A stretch of 64,000 nt of DNA. Source: Earliella scabrosa. Lineage: Eukaryota; Basidiomycota; Agaricomycetes; Polyporales; Polyporaceae. Each line of letters begins with the position of its first letter. Position 1 is the first letter of the stretch. Positions 23,898 through 34,109 of the stretch are shown here, in pieces. The translations under genes and the position numbers were made by a program. The notes below the pieces were generated by a model, which saw only the letters and a program-made list of their open reading frames with translations, had not been told where the DNA came from and did no database searches. The stretch lies in assembly GCA_022605405.1 (NCBI GenBank), contig JABYQQ010000012.1, positions 744,001 to 808,000 on the forward strand. Reading direction: 5' to 3'.

Positions 23898-26141
23898 ATG
23901 TGCTGCCCATACTTCCACTGCGTTTCAGATCTGCCTCGAGAAGCATACGATACGATCGCACGAGGGGCGGCCTTGCGACGTGAGCTCAAGATTCCAGGTA
24001 CGATGCCCCTGCATGACTATGAAGAGTGCTTTAATGTAGCTTTCTTAGACCTGAACCTGACAGCTCGGAAGGAGCTGAGAGATCTTCATCAACAGTTTGA
24101 TCAAGTCTATGAACAGCTCACGACTGCCTACGCCGACGCGGCTGTTGGAGTCTCCCAGGGGCTCGAAAAATATGACCGCGACGTGATAGTCGGTATCCTG
24201 GTGGTAGACCAGGCAGCACAAATGTGCGCGGATACTATGCTGGCAAACAAGCTGTTCTCGAAAGGTGCCGAAACTCGGAACTTGCAAACCTATCTTTGAG
24301 ACTAATGGAATCACAGGTTTCTTCAACACCATCGTCATACCTCTCCTTCTCCGGCTACTCCGACAGCTGGAGCCACCCATGCACTTCTTGCAAGTCTTGC
24401 TACGAGCTCTGGCAATTGCTTCCTCGCGTGGTGGTCTAGATCTCTGTCGGGAGGTGGCGAAGTATCACACTGAATACGTGAAGATAGCTGTTCTCAGTGA
24501 CGACCCGAAGCTTTTCCATCTTTCCATGGTCCTTCTATCGCACTCCTCAAGAACGGTAGTCCGGCCCGAAGGTCGCTCAGACTATTCCATCATCCCACCA
24601 AGCGCCGTGCCCAATATCCTCGACGTAGCGATGGCAACGTTCCGCAAGGATCCAGACACCATATCATACGGACTGCTGATGCACGCCATGGACCTTCTTA
24701 TAACTTCGACGGAACACTGTCCGGAGCAGTGCAAACTCGACACTTCTCTCATACCATTCCTTGCCGCTCTGACGCGGTCTCGTAACATAGCTGTCAGAGC
24801 CAATGCTCTCGCTGCTATAATCCGCATCACCGTTCCAGCGGAGGACGAGCCCGAGCACGGTCCATTCTATCCCCATCTTCTCCTTGCCTCATTAGTCAAT
24901 GGGATGCCACGTCATCTCTCGGCCGCGCTATCCGAGTCTCCCCAGCAAGTTCCAGATATGGTGCTCATGTTGAGTGCCCTGGCGGACCATAAGATAGCCA
25001 TGGAGCAAGCCGAGTTAGATCAAGACATGATATCACTCGGGAGGAAGCTCGCAGCATTGTCTCAAATGACGGAGTGGTCGATCTTCGAGCGGCATTCGAC
25101 GAGGGATGAATCGAGTCGCAATACTCTTCTCTTCCCGTCCTGGCATAGCGCACTGGCCCTCTGTGCACTGGCCCTTAGAGCGAACGATACACCTGCGGAC
25201 TTGGATGCGGCCGATGTCATCGAGATCAAGTCTCTTCTGCAAGAAGGACGCTACACTGAAGCTACGAAGTTAGGCGAAGCTGCCATTTCTCGCAATCCGC
25301 ACCTTGCGTATGCACATTACGCGATCAGTATGGGCGTGGACCCTCAACGTGGTCTCCGAGCCGCTAAAGAAGGACTCGCCTGCGCTGATACGACTCCCTT
25401 TGTGCGCAGTCAACTCTTGCGGCGTGCTACGATCCATGCTGCCAAGCGTGGGTTCCAGTACATGTGCAATTTCCCCCCCGAACCTCATCCATTACGTCGA
25501 GAAGCAATGTCAATCTTTTCCTCTGCACTGGAAGACGTCGATACCTTTGTCACATCAGTATCCCCCGACAACTTTTGGCTATCAGATATGCTCAATTGGA
25601 ACATCGTGCTCAATGTTGTCCTCAATGGCTCGCACCTCAGCGATCGGCAGCTTAAATTCCAGGTAGGTTGTATCTGTGTTCACGCCGCTCTAGGTATACC
25701 GACCGTCATCTTGTCTCTTAGGATGTCCAATGCAGAATAGCATTGTGCGTGGACATGCAGAGCTTCATTGGACACAGACGACGTCTGTCCCACATGGACT
25801 TGGTGCGCGAATCAATTATCAAGGCATACAGATCCCCCGTGCGGGAGTGGGTCCGATTCGTATCTCGATTTGACGGGCTCGATGTTAACTATCAAGCTTA
25901 CGCTTCGCACCTCATGGGGCTCTCCGTCCAGGCCAAGTCTACTGACTTGTTCTCATGCACTTGGTGCGCGAGTCCAAGCGCTGTGCTGAAGAAGTGCGCT
26001 CGATGTGGGCGGGACAAGTGAGCTTACCTTCGAAGCATGATAGACCAGCTCTAACGAACGTATACCAGATACTGCGGCCCTGCGTGTCAGAAGGCGCATT
26101 GGGAAGTGCATAAGGTTGGTTGCAGAGAGACAGTTCCGTGA
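23898..26141 (+). CDS. MYND-type zinc-finger protein, paralogue 2
   Basis: Five exons (23898-23997, 24049-24264, 24317-25662, 25722-26017, 26069-26141), 676 aa. The C-terminal MYND finger reads CTWC, CARCGRDKYC, CQKAHWEVHKVGC, with the full Cys/His set, so metal binding should be intact. All four introns sit at the positions and phases of the paralogue at 9915-12087. Examples of shared sequence are NPTLAYAYLMIGLG (copy 1) and NPHLAYAHYAISMG (copy 2), which resemble TPR-like or armadillo-like helical repeats though I cannot assign one. The start ATG at 23898 is supported only by alignment; the bases after it also look like an intron 3' end, so an upstream first exon is possible. Probable protein-interaction adaptor; partner unknown. 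Confidence 0.85.
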
Positions 26142-26215
26142 TAGGAGCTGGAAACCGCATGCTAGTAGATGCAAAGTTTTGTCCTGCTACCGCTCTTATG
26201 ATGTACAAAAAAGTT

Positions 26216-26286
26216 GCACGATGGGGAGTCGAACCCCCGCCGCTGCCTTCAAAGCCACCCGCATCTACCATTGCACTAAGACAGCC
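26216..26286 (-). other. Degenerate tRNA-like sequence
   Basis: On the minus strand an A-box (TAGTGCAATGG) and a B-box (GGTTCGACTCC) are spaced as in a normal tRNA gene, and a run of six T follows the 3' end, as for RNA polymerase III. The T-arm can fold (GGGGG/CCCC). The acceptor strands do not pair, and the anticodon stem has a mismatch (GTGGC/GCAGC around TTTGAAG), so no isotype can be given safely. It is a tRNA pseudogene or a tRNA-derived (SINE-like) head. Confidence 0.5.
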
Positions 26287-26309
26287 TTCAGTCAGCAAAA
26301 TTTCTTAAG

Positions 26310-26390
26310 CATCATGGTGAGGCTGCCATCATCGTGCATCATGGTGAGGCTGCCATCATCGTGCATCATGGTGAGGCTGCCATCATCGTG
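26310..26390. repeat. 27-bp tandem repeat, three perfect copies
   Basis: The unit begins CATCATGGTGAGGCTGCCAT and is repeated three times without change, then partly a fourth time. It lies just upstream (in minus-strand sense) of the tRNA-like sequence. Confidence 0.95.
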
Positions 26391-26399
26391 CATCGTGTT

Positions 26400-27457
26400 A
26401 CCGCGCGCCAAAACCACCTCTTCCATCCGGCCCCTCATCTTTGAACTTTCGACCGTGTGCGGTGAGAGTGCACCTTTCCCAACCTCCTCGTTTGTTAACT
26501 ACACACTATAGTCAAGTCTAGTACGTGCTCCTTGCATCCCTTCAAGACGAGCTATTGAATGAGCCCGCTGTGGCATTGCCACGTCCACTACGTCTTCCAC
26601 AGAGAGCGCTGGAACAGCGGGCAGCCAGACGACTTCCAGACTTCCACAGTGTTGTCCGCGGAGGAACAGAACAGCCGACGCGTTTTGTACGCAGTGCGCC
26701 TCCCGCGGTGTGATACAAGTCCTCATACCTCGCGGCCTTAGAGAGGACACCGGGCGCCCGAGTCCGAGTCCGAGCCCGAGTCCGCCAACCGGGCATCCAG
26801 AGTTACTCAAGGGCTGCAGCGTGCCTGACGGAGATGCAGGGCTCGCAGAAGTTGTTTACTCGCGAGCGTGGAGCGCGCAGCGTGGCTGGTCGACGAGTCG
26901 ACCGTCGACACCCCAGCCTCAGATACCAGTCATTTGAATCGACCACTCGCGCTTGCTATCGTCGGGTGTTGGGAGGAAGCGGCCGGCGTTGAGTCAGCGC
27001 CAACCCGGACACGGACCCCTGGGTGAGTGTCTGGCGGAGCGCGCCGACGGACTGCTCGTGCTAACGCGACGCGCCGAACATGGACAGAACCGCGGCGTGG
27101 AAACAAATGACCACTGCAGCCGGCATCATTGCAAGCCCAACGAGGAGCGCGATGAGCAAGTTGCAGAGCATGTCAGTCCCTCCTCCAGTTCGCTTTCCTG
27201 CTAGATATATATAGCGCGAATGCAATGATTCCTCATGATAGGACCTTTGCCAGAGCTCGAGGTGACGCAGGGCGCGGTGTGCTGCATCGTAGGCCCCCTC
27301 GGGACGGTACACCCGTCCTATGAACTCACGTACGCCTAGATCTCCTCACCTTGCGAAGCTCGTCGTTCCACGTGCGCTCGGCATGTCCGGCCCGCCAGAC
27401 AAAGGCCTTTGTTTCCGACTTCATCGGTGCGGCCGTGCTGAAGTGTTCGTTCGAGAC
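26400..27457. other. No supported gene
   Basis: The region contains a CCGAGT/CCGAGC hexanucleotide run (26757-26786) and a TATATATA tract at 27205-27212. Frames read through it lack family signals. A weak WHCHVH-like string at 26574 recalls the laccase WHCHI motif, but nothing around it fits. Confidence 0.35.
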
Positions 27458-29889
27458 ATGCCATCCTCCATAGTCCCAGGCATGCATACCGGTGTTTTTC
27501 ACAGGGGCCCGTTAGCACCCGAGCTCTGGTTTCAAGTGAGCCATCATCCTCCTTGCGACATAAATGAGTCTGATTGATCATCCCTAGATCGCTTCCCACT
27601 TGCTCCCGCTGGATTTGCTTCGGTTGTACCAGACAACCCGAGCCTTGCATTGGCTCTTCCAGGTTCCGAAGGGCCTGCATACCACACGGGAGTGGACGAC
27701 TGCTCGGGCCAACGCTCCACCATATCCCGAGTGTCCTCCTCGGATGACGGAGCCACTCTTCACCGTGTTATGCTTCGGTTCTTACTGTCAAGGTTGTGCA
27801 AGGGGAGATATACCTACCACAGCCATCTGGGAATTTGGGTATAGATACTGCGAGGAATGCAAACACGCACGGTTCGAATATCTTCACAGTGGCACTACTC
27901 TACGCTACTAATTTGCTTAACCTGACAGACTCTCGCCGATTAATCTGTTGGACCAGTTGACAGAAGGTCTTAACCCTCTATTAGTTGCGTCTGCAGTTCC
28001 TAGTATCCTCGGTCAGTTTGGTCATCAATGTCCGTTGCCGAAGTGTTTGCTGAACAACATTGCAGATCCTAAGGGATGTGTCAATGAGAAATCCCGCTAC
28101 CACCGCCCTCACATCGAACGCCTTAGAGCGGAGCTAGCTCAGGCAGAGACCCTTGATGCTCGCACTGCCATTCTTTCGACGTGGCAACAAAGAACCAAGG
28201 ACGCCCAAGAAGTATGTTGTAGTTCATCACCCATCAAGTGTTCGGGCTCATGGTTGTCTGCTAGCACGCCAAAACGTGTTATTCCTGGCAGAAGGAATGT
28301 GAAGCCCGCTTGCGTCGTGGCCTTCGGGTCCGCGCGATGGCACGTCGCACGCAGTACGTTATAGTTCTTCCGTTTGGACGCAACGTATGTGCTGATGCTT
28401 GCATAGGGTATTCAAGCGATTGGAGGAACTGGGCTGGAGGGACGACATCAAGTACTTGGGACGAAATTACGAGGCTCTTCCGGACTGGGCTAAGGAACTG
28501 ATCAACGAGCCGATAGCGCTCACTGAGCAAGGCAAGGCATATGGCCCGTACTCTCAGGTTATGTCTAACAGACCTCCAGAGTGGCCAAGGATACGTTCAC
28601 CACTCGAAGATTTCCTCTCACATCGCAAGGTTTTGAGATTGAGAATGGAAGAAAGGGACACCATCGCCTCGCGCATCGCAAAGCTCATCTCCGCCATGGA
28701 AGAGTATCACGATGTCGTTCGTCAGGAATGCTTCGGGATCGCACCGCTTCCTTTGGACATGATCAATATTCCCCGGCTCTCACAGCTGTTGACTTCCCCA
28801 TCAGCGACTGAGCCGCAAGTCTCGGATTTCAGAGTTCTACTTCCCGGGCTAGTCGCGGACTGGCGTGAGGAGAGAGCGATCGCTGTACTATCCCTCCTCG
28901 ACATCCGGGTCCCCCAAGAAGGCGTTGCGTTTCCTAGATGCGATCGCCGGTTCCGAAATACCCCTCGCGACGGCGGTCCCCTACTTCACCGCGAGGCGTT
29001 GTTCTGGTGTAACGAGTGCGGCAAACTCATCAGTGCCCTTCTCGCCATGACTCACCAATGTTGTTACGACCTGGACTCGGGCTGGAGTTCAACGGTGTCG
29101 GATCCTGAATATAACGGCGAATTACCTCTGATAGTCGGGAGTCTCCTAGACGATGCATCCTTGGTCACATTCGAAGGCCGTTTACCTTGGAATCCCGGTT
29201 GCCTCTCAGCGTGCAATGAATTAGCGTCCCAAGCACTTCGACTGTGGCAGTCCTCCGCCAATTCAAGCCCGGACGTTGCAAATACCCGAATGGCCTGCAG
29301 ACGGTGTAGCATCCCTGGCAAATATCTCGTTGTCATGCGATGGCAGGCGGCGGTAGGCCAAGTGTCTGAAAGAATTCCACGAGCTAACCGCTGTCTAGGT
29401 GCACCATATGGTCCAGGAACATCGGGGAATCTTTGAACCCAACGGTTGGTGCAAGCTTCCTGCATCCCTTCTACAACAAGTGAACACGAGGGAGCACCTC
29501 AGATCGAGTCAAATTACGGCGGAGGCTCAAGCGGGTGCACTCTGGACGTGTCTACGTTGCCCGTACCCATTGTCAGAGTACGCTTTCTCGAGACGGTATA
29601 TGATGGTGCATTTGGAGATTTCGTGAGCCCATCGTTATGTACTCCGCTGTCATGAGGAGACTGACTGTTCGGCGACCACAACAGGCATGATGTTTCGAGT
29701 CCCGTGCAAGATGCGGACTTCAGGCAACACCCAAATTCACCCCCTTGCTTGCCCCCACCGATGTATATCATATCTGACGAGTTCACGGCGGAGCACTTAC
29801 ACGAAGTACGGGAGGGGGGAGAAGAACTGTGGATGCGAGGGCTTGTGTGTGTTGCTCCTCGGCGGGAGCTGTTGAAGTTGAATTTTTGA
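27458..29889 (+). CDS. F-box protein with Cys-rich modules, paralogue 2
   Basis: Seven exons (27458-27535, 27588-27871, 27929-28211, 28265-28353, 28407-29352, 29399-29622, 29685-29889), 702 aa. The F-box spans the first intron: LAPELWFQ|IASHLLPLDLLRLYQTTRA. Cys motifs follow at the same places as in the 16962 paralogue: CFGSYCQGC, CEEC, FWCNECG, CRRC, and WTCLRCPYP. The charged segment before exon 5 (WQKECEARLRRGLRVRAMARR) corresponds to the helical stretch of the paralogue. An intron present in paralogue 1 after its PAAD segment is absent here. Translation could start at 27320, 27383 or 27458; the last gives an N-terminus as long as that of paralogue 1. Predicted SCF substrate receptor with an unknown target. 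Confidence 0.8.
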
Positions 29890-30589
29890 CATACTTCTAG
29901 ACTGTATCGAAGTCGGGAAATGTACTCAAATATATAAGCACGCGACGAGCGACCCTGCTGCGCATGAACTTCGTCAACAGGTGCGCCACTATGTTGAGAG
30001 AAACGCAGGGACTACTCGAGTGGAGTGGACGAAGAATTACCGCGCGTGGCGAAGGATTGTCAGCCTTTGGGAGGCACCGCAAGGGGTTAGACGGAGTTGA
30101 TCATGAACATACAAGTATACAAATCCCAAGCGGCATCATTATTAGCATACGTATCATACATGATAGACGAATGCGATTCGAGAGCAAGAGCCTCCCGCCT
30201 AGCCAGGAGAGCACGATGCAGTCTTCCAGCCAGACCGCAAGGACGAATTAGGTCGCTCCGAGTTTGCAGGAGCGCCGTCGCCAACTGCAGTAGAAGTGGA
30301 AGTCGACGTGTAAGCTTTCTGAGAATGATCATCAGCATTGCTCGGAGAGGGATGAGCACGGTGTGTAACGTACGAATTCGATCTGCGGCGCTTGCGAACC
30401 TTCCTGTCCTAGATTCTAAACTCGATCGCTCTGATCCCGTTGCCGTCCAAAGACACGGAACCTGCGTATGATCACACGCGACGCATGGTGCGCAATGTGG
30501 TTCGCGCAACTGCAACCTACATCAGTGCAGGAACAGTTGCACGTCGAGACATTGCACTTAGAGCGTGACGCCGGACTTGCTCCGGAGCA
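29890..30589. other. No supported gene
   Basis: Frames occur but show no motif; part may be eroded P450 sequence continuing from the relic to the right. Confidence 0.35.
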
Positions 30590-31490
30590 GGCGCGCCCGG
30601 CGAGTCGGGGAACTCGCCCCACACACGGGGCCCATCGCGCACGGCGAGCGATGACAAGCGTGAGGCGGTTTTCCTAGACCGAGTTCGTCGGGGTCGATGC
30701 ACCAGCGCGAGCGCCACTGAACGGCAGGGACGCGTGCGGTTCCTCCCTATTGTGGGGGAGGGGGTCAGCGGTGGGTGGAGCAGCTCGATCAGCGTAGTGC
30801 GCGGCGGGACATATGAAGGATGGAGACGTACGCTTGTTGAAGGCGCCCTTCGAAACGGTAATGGTGGGCTTCTCGCCGTACCGAGTCCCTCCATTCTCAG
30901 GTTTGGGATGGTGATCGTGGGCGGGAAGAGGCGGTCTCGTTGAAGACGCTATGCGCGCATGTGAGCATTGTGTGGAAGAGTAGTCTTGCGCCATGGTGTG
31001 GGCGTGGTGGAGAACTCTTCGTAGCCCTAGAGGCCGGCGTGACCCGTCGCCGAGCGGGTTCCGGTACAACATCTCCTACTCGTCTTGATACAGCCCGAGC
31101 AAGTAGGCGCGAGTGTGCGGGGGCGTATACGCGACGTCACCAGTTATTAGGATCAACGTCTTGGACGTACCCTGTGCACAGGCAAATGAGGCCCACGACA
31201 CGCCTGAGCTGCGGAGCACGCACCTGTGACCATGAAGATGAAGACGGTCCCGAGAAGACCATTCTCCGACAGCTTCTCCCGCTCTCCTCCCGTCCGTCGG
31301 GCAGTTGTCATCTCCCACATATAACAAGGTGAGCAAGTCATCCGGGGAGTGACACGAGGGACGGACGCGCACCTGAAGCTCGTCGCTCGCGACGTATGGA
31401 GAGCTCTCGCATTGCGTGCGACAGTGCAGGAACCCCATCTGGAAGATGAGCTGCAGAAAGCTCTGCCGAGAGCCGCGATATCGATGAGGA
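30590..31490 (-). pseudogene. Cytochrome P450 relic 2
   Basis: Minus-strand blocks in order: MRELSIRRERR (about 31400), DDLLTLLYVGDD (about 31320-31350), EKLSENGLLGTVFIFMVTG (about 31225-31285, start of the I-helix), HTRAYLLGLYQDE (about 31075-31115), then CPAAHY (about 30795) and LPFSGARAG (about 30718-30745). This is the order of conserved blocks in CYP5150/CYP5037-like fungal P450s. The AGHETT oxygen-binding motif is missing, the haem-binding loop has lost its cysteine (FSGARAGAS where FSxGxRxCxG is expected), and the blocks lie in different frames. It is from a different P450 clan than relic 1. Confidence 0.75.
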
Positions 31491-31610
31491 GGAGTGGAAT
31501 CTACGAGCGTGCAACATATTAGCAGGTTGCACAGGCAGTAGCGATGACGCACAGCGTACAGGAGCGGAAAAAATGGGCGATGTTGATTCAGATGTCGACC
31601 GGAGACGACC

Positions 31611-32425
31611 ACAGCCGGGAGATAGGCGGTCCGAGAACGGGGATCTATCTGGGCCCGTCTGGACCGGCCTGGGGCAGTCTGGACCAATCGGAACCAGTCG
31701 GGATCAGTCGGGACCAGTCGGGATCAGTCGGGACCAGTCGGGACAGTCGGCCGGACAGTCATGAGCATGTGCGCTAAGCGAGCTCTGCGCTGCGACCTCG
31801 CTGCGACGACGACTCTGACAGCGACGGTGACGGTCGCAAGGACGGTCTGCTCGATCGACAATGCTCTTCGAGCTGTCGGCGGGCATGACTCGAGCTCCCG
31901 TTGTCGCTCTCGCTATTTGCTCGCCCCGTCGTTGCTTTTCATCGTCCCGTCGTCACTGCCCGCCCACCCGCCGTGGACTCTGTCGACCGTCGACGCTACC
32001 GCGCGTCCTCATTCACCAGGGTCGTCGCCGCTTCCACCGCAGGGTCGTCTGGCCATCGCCGTTGGTTTCGTGCCAACTTGCAATGGGAGGCCGTGACATC
32101 AGGGTTGGTCGTTGCCATCCATCATCCTCATCGTCTCGTGCATCGGCGGTCCCACCTGGTTCGTCGTCTCTCTCATCCGCGCATTCTCCCTCTCTCATCT
32201 CATACGTCTAGCATCCGCAGCCCGAGCCTCCGCCCCCCATCTGCTTGTTCGATGCCCGTGAAGCGGTCTCAGCGTGTCCTCTCGCATCAGCCAATCCGCC
32301 TACCTCGTCTCTCACGGAAGGTACGCACTCATGCATTGTACGCATATGTGTTAATACTCATCGTGAATGTTTGCCCTGAGCTCAGAACTAGGACGGTTGG
32401 GCCATAATGCGACCACCTCCGCTAT
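31611..32425 (+). repeat. 815-bp dispersed repeat, copy B
   Basis: Same length and orientation as copy A at 1173-1987, no indel, three substitutions noticed (near 31756, 31814 and 32011). Left flank is the P450 relic region; right flank is unrelated to that of copy A. Because the copies are 30.4 kb apart in direct orientation they bracket both MYND/F-box gene sets. Confidence 0.9.
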
Positions 32426-32697
32426 TGCCACACCTCATCATCAATGACCGAAAGCACCCGTCCAATCCATCTCAAGCCCGTAGTGCCTATGTCTCCGACT
32501 CCCATGGGTCATGAAGTGCACGGTGCGACATCCATTTCCCTCCTTATCGCTGTCGTGTGGCCTAATGTGGGCGTCCTATTTCAAGCCATCAACTTCGACT
32601 TCCACATCTACACCGGCCTCGGTTGATTCGTCATCCCCGTCGCTACATGCCCAGTGTCAACAACACCCTTATACCCTCTCGCTTTTTCTCGCCATCA

Positions 32698-33419
32698 TCA
32701 GTCCTCGCCCCTCATAGTCGTTCCATCCACCGCATCGTCCGCTTCCGATGAGTCTTCTTCGCTTGGTAAGTTGTCGAAGTAGTCATCACCGAGATATTCT
32801 CGGCAGTACTTCGTGAATTTAGACGGCTCGTCGTATGTGATTGCGTGGAGTGTACTGTTGATGCGCGTGCGCCGGACCGTTACTTGATGGTATATATCCC
32901 AGATGCAGCGGTTGAAGTCGGCGTAGACGACCTGGTCATAGAAGCGAAGATATGTCCAAGACTTGCCCCCACTCAGCGGGCGGGGTGCCCAACGCATCGT
33001 CAGACTAGCCTGCAGTGATGCATCAGTCATTGGGTTCAACATCGGGATTGTGCACTCACGTTGTCAGGAATGATCTCCCAGTCAGCGGCGATCATCATGC
33101 TCGTTACGGTAACAGAGTACGAGCTTCCCGTCACGATGATTGCGACTGCGTATGCCCATGTGCAGTATTTCAGTCCTGAGCTCGAGCTCTCTGATCATGT
33201 ACGTCATGCTTACATTCGCCTGCCACCAATTCACACAGCATGACACCCCCAGGTCTCATGACTGCCTCCGGCTTGCTGTCGTCGCTCTGTCCCCATAGCA
33301 CGTGGCGAACAGCCGCGAAGCAGACCTTGGGGCTAAATGAGTTGGTGCAGTTAGATTGGGTATCAATGGGCAGATGGGTGTGGTGCTCACGAAATTTCAG
33401 TGGCGTTCTCGAGACTCAT
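32698..33419 (-). CDS. Small conserved-looking protein of unknown function
   Basis: Four exons (33419-33391, 33332-33214, 33145-33060, 33009-32698), 181 aa. The frame is continuous across introns of 50-68 bp and the codon pattern is good. The sequence contains CFAAVRHVLWG, a Thr/Ser-rich hydrophobic part (SYSVTVTSMMIAADWEI), WTYLRFYDQVVYADFNRCIW and an acidic C-terminus (LPSEEDSSEADDAVDG). No signal peptide, membrane helix or catalytic motif is evident. I do not recognise the family. Confidence 0.6.
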
Positions 33420-34109
33420 GATGAGTGAAGCAAACAGCAGTTCGAGCTTGAAGCCACAGCGACCAAGCAGTTTTAATCATAAACAGTGTACAAAGAGGCT
33501 TAGATGAAAGCACGCTAGAGCGGCCGGCGACTGCCGATGGTCGGTACACGACGAAGCGCGGGGACGCAGGCCTCGTCTCGCCACGCCCGCGGGCCTCGTA
33601 ATATTAATATTGGACGTCCGCCTCATCCGTGTTTTGAGCACGTGGGGCCCATCGTTTTGAGAACATTCAACAGCTGGCAGTGGAGGAACTATTCCTTATA
33701 TCACGCCCAGGTGTACACCGGGCGCTCTAGCCGCCGGTGCCTACTTCTCGCGCCCATATCGCGTCGCCCAACGTCGACATCTGCTCTTAGCCCACACTCA
33801 CTTGAGCGTGGTACAAGTGGTGAGAGGTATACTCTCCCGAGAGAACCCCACAGTATCACGAACCGCTGAGGAATCGAGCCTTCAGATCTGCCACAGTAGT
33901 GGCAGCGGCTTAGACGTGGGGAATAAGTTAACTGTGGTATGTTGGTATACGTCGTCCCGTCTCGGTGTCTATGGGAGTAATGAGGTAGTACATGTTGTAC
34001 AGCATCCTTGTCCCTGGGGTTAATACACGATAAAGAGTATAGAACGGATGTGGGTGTGGGGCCGACTCGACTGTATGTAGTCGTATGTAATCGTTCTACT
34101 GTGACAGGT
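33420..34109. other. Intergenic, nothing recognised
   Basis: Upstream of the small gene (minus) and downstream of the next minus-strand gene. No domain in any frame. Confidence 0.4.

Noticed and set aside
26559..26741. WHCHVH string resembling the copper-binding motif of laccases
   Set aside because: No other laccase block is found on either side, and the residues after it do not fit.
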